NCBI GenBank assembly: GCA_964586675.1
Contig: CAZPHQ010000036.1
Location: forward strand, 1-21,543
DNA: 21,543 bases
DNA from: JADLGH01 sp964586675
GTDB lineage: Bacteria; Desulfobacterota_D; UBA1144; Nemesobacterales; UBA2774
Direction: 5' to 3'
The first letter of the stretch is position 1. Each line of letters opens with the position of its first letter. The notes beneath the pieces are model-generated. The model was not told where the DNA came from. It made no database searches and was given only the letters and a program-made list of their open reading frames with translations. The position numbers and the translations under genes were made by a program. Positions 1 through 5,905 of this stretch are shown piece by piece.

Positions 1-161
1 ACTTTTCAAGAATTGAAGTGAGTACTTTGGAAACTGGAATGTTATTCATCTTCTAGGAATCGTTGGGAATGACAAATGATTCACTTTGGGAGTTCTTGAA
101 CCGTCCTTTTTCCAAGAGAGGGTTAAAAAAGCTAAAGACAATAAGCGCGCGGAGGTGATAA

Positions 162-389
162 ATGCATGGACTATGCTATGTCGGATTCGTGCGGACGCTG
201 TCCGCTCAGGATAATTCTTTCATGGCGGAGGCAAGGGCGGTTTCGATGATCGAGCGAATCTCGTCCATCCTCTCCTCGCTCCGGGCCTCGAACCTGAGAA
301 CCAGCGCGGGCTGCGTATTGGAAGCCCTTATGAGCCCCCATCCATCCGGAAATTCTATTCTTGCCCCGTCTATGTCGATTACCTTATAA
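162..389 (+). CDS. Candidate short ORF behind a near-perfect Shine-Dalgarno, antisense to the mutase gene 3' end
   Basis: The bases GGAGGTGAT at 151-159 match the 16S anti-Shine-Dalgarno almost perfectly and sit 6 nt (from GGAGG) before ATG 162. The resulting 75-residue frame runs opposite the last ~180 bases of the phosphomutase gene, so most of its sequence is probably a shadow of that gene. A second ATG at 166 opens a different 27-codon frame ending at 249 that holds a CGRCP stretch. No domain, signal peptide or membrane segment is evident in either. The strong ribosome site is the only real support. It could also be the remnant of a gene whose body has been lost. Confidence 0.2.
   Translation: MHGLCYVGFVRTLSAQDNSFMAEARAVSMIERISSILSSLRASNLRTSAGCVLEALMSPHPSGNSILAPSMSITL
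191..205 (-). terminator. Hairpin directly after the mutase stop codon
   Basis: GCGGAC-GCT-GTCCGC forms a perfect 6-bp stem with a 3-nt loop, and it begins at the base after the TGA stop (206-208) of the minus-strand phosphomutase gene. No T-run follows, so it may terminate weakly or protect the 3' end rather than act as a classic intrinsic terminator. Confidence 0.35.
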
Positions 390-1570
390 TCCTTTCCGAG
401 CTTCTCCCTTACGAGCGCGACGACGGAGAATTTTATCGCCTCGGGGCAGTCGACCCTTATCTCCGGCGTGGAGACGGCCGGGGGAACGCCTTCGAGAAGC
501 TGGGGAATTGTTTTTCCTGTTGCGGACATTATTTCGAGCAAACGAAGGGCGGCGTAAAGGGCGTCGTCGTATCCGAAGAACTTGTCGGCGAAGAATACGT
601 GCCCGCTCATCTCGCCCGCGAGGGCCGCGCCGTCCGTTTTCATCTTGTTCTTGATCAGCGAGTGCCCCGTCTTCCACATGACGGGCTTTCCGCCGGCCTC
701 CGCGATCCCCTCGAAGAGTCGGTTCGAGCATTTGACGTCGCCGATTATCTCCGCCCCTTTTTTGCGTGAGAGGACGTCTCTCGCGTATATGAGGACGAGC
801 ATGTCGCCCCACACTATGCGGCCCTCCCCGTCTATGACGCCGACCCTGTCGCCGTCGCCGTCAAAACCTATCCCGAGCTGAAAACCTTCGCGGCTGACCG
901 TCTCGGCGAGCTCCGCCACATTCTCCTCGACCGTCGGGTCGGGATGGTGATTCGGGAACGTTCCGTCAGGGGTGACGTAGAGCTCCTTGACGTCGCATCC
1001 GAATTCCCTGAACATCCGCGGCCCTATCATACCGACCATGCCGTTCCCGTAATCGACGGCCAGGCGGAGGCCGGGCTTTATCTCGATATTGGATTTCAGG
1101 AATTCTACGTACTTCTCTTCGACCGAGGTTTCAGTCGCCGTTCCGTTTCCGATGTGGAATTCGCCCCTCTCGGCGATCTTCCTTATTTCCTGGATCTGCT
1201 CGCCGAAGACGGAGTCTTTGCCCCGGCAGAGCTTGATGCCGTTATATTCCCCGGGATTGTGGCTCGCGGTTATCATGACGCCGCCGTCGACGTCGAGGTT
1301 ATAGAGCGAGAAGTAGAGCATGGGGGTCGTCACCATGCCTATGTCCACGACGTCGACACCGGTGGAGGTGATGCCCTTTGTCATGGCGCGGGCGTATTCG
1401 GGCGAGCTCAGCCTGCAGTCGCGGCCGAGTGACACGACCTTCGCGCCGTGGCCCTTTACGTAGGTGCCGAAGGCCTTGCCGATGGTTTCGTAGACCTCCT
1501 CGTCGAGGTCGACGTCGACTATGCCTCTTATGTCGTATTCGCGGAATATGCCGGCGTTGATGGTTTTCAT
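206..1570 (-). CDS. Phosphomannomutase/phosphoglucomutase (alpha-D-phosphohexomutase family)
   Basis: The enzyme interconverts the 6-phosphate and 1-phosphate of mannose or glucose, feeding GDP-mannose and UDP-glucose synthesis for surface polysaccharides. At 454 residues it has the usual bacterial PMM/PGM (AlgC/ManB) length and all four signature sites: the phospho-serine loop TASHNP with Ser103, the metal-binding DGDGD with Asp237, 239 and 241, the sugar-specificity loop GEMSGH at 319-324, and the C-terminal phosphate-binding RASNTQP at 415-421. The N-terminus FREYDIRG is also typical. ATG 1570 is preferred over the in-frame GTG at 1579 because an AGGG element lies about 8 nt upstream of the ATG and family members start close to this point. 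It is transcribed divergently from trpE. Substrate preference (mannose or glucose) cannot be read from the sequence, so no symbol is given. Confidence 0.95.
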   Translation of the reverse strand: MKTINAGIFREYDIRGIVDVDLDEEVYETIGKAFGTYVKGHGAKVVSLGRDCRLSSPEYARAMTKGITSTGVDVVDIGMVTTPMLYFSLYNLDVDGGVMITASHNPGEYNGIKLCRGKDSVFGEQIQEIRKIAERGEFHIGNGTATETSVEEKYVEFLKSNIEIKPGLRLAVDYGNGMVGMIGPRMFREFGCDVKELYVTPDGTFPNHHPDPTVEENVAELAETVSREGFQLGIGFDGDGDRVGVIDGEGRIVWGDMLVLIYARDVLSRKKGAEIIGDVKCSNRLFEGIAEAGGKPVMWKTGHSLIKNKMKTDGAALAGEMSGHVFFADKFFGYDDALYAALRLLEIMSATGKTIPQLLEGVPPAVSTPEIRVDCPEAIKFSVVALVREKLGKDYKVIDIDGARIEFPDGWGLIRASNTQPALVLRFEARSEERMDEIRSIIETALASAMKELS

Positions 1571-1601
1571 CGAGCGCACCCTGAAGCCTTAAGAGAGTTG
1601 A

Positions 1602-1631
1602 ATACTATCGCCTATAATTATTGAAAGGCAA
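1602..1631 (-). promoter_or_regulatory. Candidate sigma-70 promoter for the phosphomutase gene
   Basis: Read on the minus strand, TTGCCT (1631-1626) and TAGTAT (1607-1602) are separated by 18 nt. The predicted start lies near 1595, giving a leader of roughly 25 nt before ATG 1570. The same -10 hexamer, TAGTAT, recurs in two other candidate promoters of this window. Confidence 0.4.
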
Positions 1632-1729
1632 GAAGGCGGCCGGGAACAAGATGGGAACGGGATTCCGGACCGGGCCGGGCACGAGAAATTAGAATAGCGG
1701 CAGGGAACGCCGTATTTCTCCCCCGTTTC

Positions 1730-1757
1730 TTGACATTGACAGGCCGCCTTATATTCT
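1730..1757 (+). promoter_or_regulatory. Candidate trpE promoter, apparently leaderless
   Basis: TTGACA (1730-1735), a 16-nt spacer and TATTCT (1752-1757) fit a sigma-70-type promoter. Transcription would start near 1764, about 2 nt before ATG 1766, and no Shine-Dalgarno precedes that ATG. No leader peptide with tandem Trp codons and no attenuator is visible upstream. Confidence 0.5.
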
Positions 1758-1765
1758 TAGTTTCG

Positions 1766-3247
1766 ATGATTTTCCCTACACTTCAGGAGTTTAAAAAGAA
1801 GCTCGAAAAGGGCAATCTCGTCCCCGTATGGAGGGAGGTGCTTGCCGATTTCGACACCCCCGTTTCGGCCTTCAAAAAGATAGAGACGGGCAGCTTCGCA
1901 TTCCTTCTCGAAAGCGTGGAGGGGGGCGAGAAGTGGGGGAGGTACAGCTTTTTAGGGGCTGAGCCGTCTGTGATCATAAGATCGCGCGGCCGGGACATAG
2001 AGATCATCGAGGACGGGCTGACCACGAAAAGCCAGGGCGACCCTCTCGACGCCCTCCGGGAATTGCTGTCCCGGTACAAGCCTGTCGTCGAGGAGGAGCT
2101 TCCGAGGTTTCACGGCGGCGCCGTCGGGTATTTCTGCTACGACATAGTGAGGTTCTTCGAGGACCTCCCGGAGCATAAAAAGGACGAGCTCGGGCTCTGG
2201 GATTCCCTCTTCATGATCACGGACTCGGTGCTCGTGTTCGATAACATCAACCACAAGATAAAGATCATATGCAACGCGTTCGTGCCCGACAAAGGGAAGG
2301 CCGAGGACGCTTACAACGCCGCTCTCGAAAAGATAGACACCATCATCGGGCGGCTGAGAAAGCCCTCGGGCGACTATTACGAGAAAAACGGCAAGACGGG
2401 CTCGGAAGGCACCACGGAGCTTGTGTCTAACTTCAGGCCCGAGGATTACAGGGAAGCCGTAAAGAAAACGAAGGAATACATAAACGCCGGCGACATAATA
2501 CAGGCAGTCATTTCGCAGAGATGGAAGACGAAGCTCGAAGTCGACGAGTTCGACCTTTACAGGGCGCTCAGGGTTTTGAACCCCTCGCCCTACATGTTTT
2601 ACCTGAAAACGGATTCCGAGACGCTCGTCGGCTCGTCGCCGGAGGTTATGGTGAGGGCGGAAGACGGGCGAGTCGAGAGCCGGCCTATAGCAGGGACACG
2701 GCCCAGGGGAAGGAACGAGAAGGAGGACTCGGAGCTCGAAGACGAGCTCCTTGCCGACCCGAAGGAAAGGGCCGAGCACATAATGCTCGTGGACCTGGCG
2801 AGGAACGACCTCGGGAGAATAGCCGAGATCGGCACTGTGAAGGTCGACGAGCTGATGATTGTAGAGAGATATTCGCACGTGATGCACATCGTGTCGAACG
2901 TTATCGCCGATCTTCGCCGGGACAAGGACGCGTTCGACGTCATTCGGGCGACCTTTCCGGCCGGGACGCTTTCCGGCGCGCCGAAGGTGCGCGCGATGGA
3001 GATAATCGAAGAGGTTGAGCCTTCGCGGAGGGGGGCTTACGGAGGGGCTGTAGGGTACTTCAGCTTCTCTGGGAATATGGATACCTGCATAACGATAAGG
3101 ACGTTCGTGATAAAGGACGGGGAGATATACGTTCAGGCCGGGGCGGGCATAGTGGCGGATTCGGACCCGGAGAAAGAGTACCAGGAGACTGTGAACAAGG
3201 TGAGGGCGCTCGTGAGGGCGATAGAGGTCGCGAAGAAGGGCCTCTGA
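1766..3247 (+). CDS. trpE: Anthranilate synthase component I
   Basis: TrpE converts chorismate to anthranilate, the first committed step of tryptophan synthesis, using ammonia delivered by TrpG. The 493-residue product has the N-terminal feedback domain with the tryptophan-site LLES motif (47-50) and a complete chorismate-utilising domain: PSPYMFYL, GSSPEVMVR, RPIAGTRPRGR, DLARNDLGRI, ERYSHVMHIVSNV, FPAGTLSGAPK and a C-terminal GAYGGAVGYF. The LLES motif and overall fit favour TrpE over PabB. A TTG at 1730 opens the same frame 36 nt earlier, but that codon is part of the probable -35 box, so ATG 1766 is chosen. trpG follows after 20 nt. The other trp genes are not nearby. Regulation is probably by product inhibition; the sequence gives no sign of attenuation. 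Confidence 0.96.
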   Translation: MIFPTLQEFKKKLEKGNLVPVWREVLADFDTPVSAFKKIETGSFAFLLESVEGGEKWGRYSFLGAEPSVIIRSRGRDIEIIEDGLTTKSQGDPLDALRELLSRYKPVVEEELPRFHGGAVGYFCYDIVRFFEDLPEHKKDELGLWDSLFMITDSVLVFDNINHKIKIICNAFVPDKGKAEDAYNAALEKIDTIIGRLRKPSGDYYEKNGKTGSEGTTELVSNFRPEDYREAVKKTKEYINAGDIIQAVISQRWKTKLEVDEFDLYRALRVLNPSPYMFYLKTDSETLVGSSPEVMVRAEDGRVESRPIAGTRPRGRNEKEDSELEDELLADPKERAEHIMLVDLARNDLGRIAEIGTVKVDELMIVERYSHVMHIVSNVIADLRRDKDAFDVIRATFPAGTLSGAPKVRAMEIIEEVEPSRRGAYGGAVGYFSFSGNMDTCITIRTFVIKDGEIYVQAGAGIVADSDPEKEYQETVNKVRALVRAIEVAKKGL

Positions 3248-3267
3248 GCCCGCGCGGAGTCAGACAC

Positions 3268-3852
3268 ATGATATTGATGATAGACAACTACGATTCCTTC
3301 ACCTACAACCTGGTCCACTATCTTTCGGAGCTTGGTGAAGAAGTTAGCGTAGCGCGGAACGACAAGATAAGCCTCGAGGACGTGGGAAGGATGAGCCCCG
3401 AGATCATCGTTATTTCCCCCGGGCCGTGCACGCCCAAGGAGGCGGGGGTTTCCGTCGACGTTATAAAGGAGTTCGCCGGGAGGACGCCGATACTGGGCGT
3501 TTGCCTCGGGCATCAGTCGATGGGCTACGCCTACGGCGCGGACATAGTGCGCGCGGGGAGGCTGCTACACGGAAAGACGTCGCCGATAAAGCACGACGGC
3601 AGGACCATATATAAGGATGTCCCGAACCCGTTCGAGGCTACGAGGTATCATTCGCTCCTTATAGAAAAGGATTCGCTTCCGGACGTTTTCGAGGTTTCGG
3701 CGTGGACCGACGAAGGGGAGATAATGGGGATAAGGCACAAGGAGCATTTGATGGAAGGGGTTCAGTATCACCCCGAATCGATACTGACTAGGCACGGCAA
3801 GGACATACTGCGCAATTTCATAAACCTCGCCCGCGAAAGAGCGGCGCGCTGA
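3268..3852 (+). CDS. trpG: Anthranilate synthase component II, glutamine amidotransferase
   Basis: TrpG hydrolyses glutamine and passes ammonia to TrpE. The 194-residue class I glutamine amidotransferase begins with the characteristic MILMIDNYDSFTYN. It carries the oxyanion-loop sequence SPGPCTP (50-56), the nucleophile elbow GVCLGHQ with Cys79, and QYHPES with His168 and Glu170, so the catalytic triad is intact. A GGAG about 10 nt upstream can serve as ribosome site. It lies 20 nt after trpE and almost certainly shares its transcript. In many bacteria the same subunit also serves PabB in folate synthesis. No pabB is seen here, so a dual role is possible but not shown. Confidence 0.95.
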   Translation: MILMIDNYDSFTYNLVHYLSELGEEVSVARNDKISLEDVGRMSPEIIVISPGPCTPKEAGVSVDVIKEFAGRTPILGVCLGHQSMGYAYGADIVRAGRLLHGKTSPIKHDGRTIYKDVPNPFEATRYHSLLIEKDSLPDVFEVSAWTDEGEIMGIRHKEHLMEGVQYHPESILTRHGKDILRNFINLARERAAR

Positions 3853-3867
3853 CCTTTTTCTGCTCCC

Positions 3868-3882
3868 GGCCCGAACTGGGCC
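3868..3882 (+). terminator. GC hairpin downstream of trpG
   Basis: GGCCC-GAACT-GGGCC forms a perfect 5-bp GC stem 15 nt after the trpG stop and just before the promoter of the next gene. Only scattered T bases follow, so termination strength is uncertain. Confidence 0.35.
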
Positions 3883-3889
3883 CTCTGGT

Positions 3890-3918
3890 TTGACATTTCC
3901 GACTGTAATTTATATATT
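3890..3918 (+). promoter_or_regulatory. Promoter of the first acyl-CoA synthetase gene
   Basis: TTGACA (3890-3895), exactly 17 nt, then TATATT (3913-3918): a near-consensus sigma-70 promoter. The start would fall near 3925, giving a ~28-nt leader that includes the ribosome site AGGGGTG (3939-3945), 7 nt before ATG 3953. Confidence 0.65.
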
Positions 3919-3952
3919 CCTAAAGCCGTTTAATCGACAGGGGTGAATTTCC

Positions 3953-5677
3953 ATGCTGCTTCTATTTAAACCTCGCGACCGGAAATATGTCGGCCGGGGC
4001 CGGCTCCCGTTCGGGAGCTTCGACGATACTTCGAAATGGCTGCCTGTAACCAGGTACCTGGAAAAGGGCGCCGAGGAATTCCCGGACAAGGCCATGTTCC
4101 GCGTCGCGGACAGGGACGGGAACCTCGTAAACTCCCACACCTACCGGGAGACGAACGAGTGGGCCAATCGCGTTGCGAACGGCCTCGTATCAGATTTCGG
4201 CGTCGGGCACGGGGACAGGGTCGGCATATACATGCTGAACTCGTCGGAGTACGTCGTCTCCATAATCGCGATACATAAAGCCGGCGCGGTGCAGGTGCCC
4301 ATAAACAAGGACGAGAAGGGCGACAGGCTCGCATACATTATTAATTACTCGGAGATGAAGGCGCTCGTCATAGATCCGGACAGCCTTTCGATGTTGAGCG
4401 ACATCGCCGGGAACCTGAAGAAGCTTGAGCACGTATTCGTTACGGGGGACCCGGGCGCCGTACCGGAATCGATAGGTGGCATAAAGGCCCTTCCCTTCTC
4501 GGCATTCGACAAGTATTCGAGCGAAAACCCGGGCCTGGATGTTAAGGTTTCGGACGTCGAGAGGTGCATGTTCACTTCAGGGACGACGGGCATGCCGAAG
4601 GGCGTATCGAGAAACCATGGCGGCGTGGTGTTGACTGTCAGGGGATACATTCAGCAGCACGGCGTCCGGAGCGAGGACGTGCTCATGAGCGTCCTCACAC
4701 TCGGGCACGCGAACGCACAGGTTATGTGCCTATTCACCACCATAGGCGCCGGAGCGACGGCGGTTTTCTACCCGCGCTTCTCGGCGTCGAGCTTCTGGAA
4801 ATGGGCCGCCGAATGCGGCGCGACGTGTGTTAACATGCTGGGCGCGGTGTCGGAATACCTCTGGGCGGCGGAGCCCAGCGAATGGGACAAAAAGCATAAG
4901 GTGAGGACTGTTCTCTCCGGGCCCGCGCCGAAGCAGCTCAGGGAATTCCAGGAGCGTTTCAATACGCGCGTGATAGATGGCTACGGCTCGACGGAGATGG
5001 GCATGGCGCTCTGGAACGACCCCGAGGATACACGCCCCGGGGGCTCCGGATATCCGATGGAGGGATATTACCTCGAGCTCAGGGACCCGGAAAACACGAG
5101 CAGGGTTTTGAGACCATTCTGGGACCCGGTGGAGACGCCTAGGCCGCCCGAGGACGCAAAGGGACTCCTCTTTATAAAACCGCTCATACCGCACACGACT
5201 CTCAACGAATACTTCAAGGACGAAAGAAGGACGAGAGAGGCCTTCGACGACGACGGCTTCTTCAACTCGGACGACCTATTCGCGAGGGGCATAGACGGAA
5301 GATATTACTTTCAGGGAAGGTTCAGCAGGATAAGGGTATCCGGCGAGAACGTGGACCCGATAGCCGTTCAGGACGCGGCCGCGCTTTACGACGGCATACA
5401 CGAGGCTATAGCTGTCGGCATAAGGCTCCCGGACGTATCGGACGACGAGATAAAGCTCAACGTCACCCTCGAAAAAGGCGCCTCCTTCGATCCTGTCGAA
5501 TTTTCGAAGTGGATGGCGGAGAGAAACCCTGTTTTCATGGTGCCGAGGTTTATAGAGGTCTACGAGAACGGGTTCCCGATCACGGCCTCCCAGAAGATAA
5601 AAGTCGCCGAGATTAAAGAGATAACGGAGAGGACGTGGGACAGAAACAAGGTGGGGTTAAAGTTCAGGGCGAGGTAG
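3953..5677 (+). CDS. AMP-forming acyl-CoA synthetase / carboxylate-CoA ligase, paralog 1
   Basis: A member of the ANL adenylating superfamily: it should activate a carboxylic acid with ATP and ligate it to CoA. In the 574 residues the phosphate-binding loop is TSGTTGMPKG (208-217), the adenine-pocket motif is GYGSTEMG, the ribose-binding acidic motif is NSDDL (438-442), the hinge region is GRFSRIRVSGENV, and the C-terminal catalytic lysine is Lys548 in TASQKIK. The hinge has Ser where many relatives have Asp, and the A10 motif has Gln in place of the common Gly. The substrate is not identifiable; the overall look is closest to fatty-acid or crotonobetaine/carnitine-type CoA ligases. No signal peptide. 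It has its own promoter and ribosome site and is followed by a hairpin. A close paralog of the same architecture lies directly downstream. Confidence 0.88.
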   Translation: MLLLFKPRDRKYVGRGRLPFGSFDDTSKWLPVTRYLEKGAEEFPDKAMFRVADRDGNLVNSHTYRETNEWANRVANGLVSDFGVGHGDRVGIYMLNSSEYVVSIIAIHKAGAVQVPINKDEKGDRLAYIINYSEMKALVIDPDSLSMLSDIAGNLKKLEHVFVTGDPGAVPESIGGIKALPFSAFDKYSSENPGLDVKVSDVERCMFTSGTTGMPKGVSRNHGGVVLTVRGYIQQHGVRSEDVLMSVLTLGHANAQVMCLFTTIGAGATAVFYPRFSASSFWKWAAECGATCVNMLGAVSEYLWAAEPSEWDKKHKVRTVLSGPAPKQLREFQERFNTRVIDGYGSTEMGMALWNDPEDTRPGGSGYPMEGYYLELRDPENTSRVLRPFWDPVETPRPPEDAKGLLFIKPLIPHTTLNEYFKDERRTREAFDDDGFFNSDDLFARGIDGRYYFQGRFSRIRVSGENVDPIAVQDAAALYDGIHEAIAVGIRLPDVSDDEIKLNVTLEKGASFDPVEFSKWMAERNPVFMVPRFIEVYENGFPITASQKIKVAEIKEITERTWDRNKVGLKFRAR

Positions 5678-5695
5678 ACATTTCCTTAAAACCGG

Positions 5696-5713
5696 CGCCG
5701 CGGAGACGCGGCG
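5696..5713 (+). terminator. GNRA-loop hairpin after acyl-CoA synthetase 1
   Basis: CGCCGCG-GAGA-CGCGGCG is a perfect 7-bp GC stem closed by a GAGA (GNRA) tetraloop, 18 nt after the stop codon. There is no U-tract, so it could be a weak terminator, a 3'-end stabiliser or a pause site. Confidence 0.45.
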
Positions 5714-5806
5714 GATATACACCGGGAGGTGGTTAAAAAGCGGGAGAGGCGACAAGTATATAGATTCTTAGCTAATTCACCAAATCTCCGCAGACATTAC
5801 AAATTC

Positions 5807-5837
5807 CGGGAAATTTTCAGGTTGACAAATTTTCCCG
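5807..5837. promoter_or_regulatory. Inverted repeat overlapping the -35 box of acyl-CoA synthetase 2 (candidate operator)
   Basis: CGGGAAATTTT (5807-5817) and AAATTTTCCCG (5827-5837) form 11-bp inverted arms with a single mismatched pair, 9 nt apart. The element covers almost all of the TTGACA at 5822-5827. The geometry suits a dimeric repressor that would block RNA polymerase. No equivalent is present at the promoter of the upstream paralog. The regulator is unknown. Confidence 0.45.
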
Positions 5838-5850
5838 ACTTTCTTATTGT
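5822..5850 (+). promoter_or_regulatory. Promoter of the second acyl-CoA synthetase gene
   Basis: TTGACA (5822-5827), 17 nt, TATTGT (5845-5850). The start is predicted near 5857, with a leader of about 49 nt carrying a strong AGGAGG ribosome site (5894-5899), 6 nt before ATG 5906. Confidence 0.55.
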
Positions 5851-5905
5851 AATAAGTCTTAGACAGGAAAGGACTAAATAAAGAAGCCACCATAGGAGGA
5901 GTGCT

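Noticed and set aside
1580..1765. Possible trp attenuator or leader peptide before trpE
   Set aside because: The only short frame found there has no Trp codons, and no terminator/antiterminator pair is evident; the promoter lies just before the ATG.
1952..2887. 311-codon minus-strand frame inside trpE
   Set aside because: Overlaps an intact trpE with all family motifs; no features of its own.
3268..3852. PabA/PabB (folate) instead of TrpG/TrpE
   Set aside because: The adjacent component I carries the tryptophan-site LLES motif and TrpE-typical sequence; a dual PabA role for trpG stays possible.
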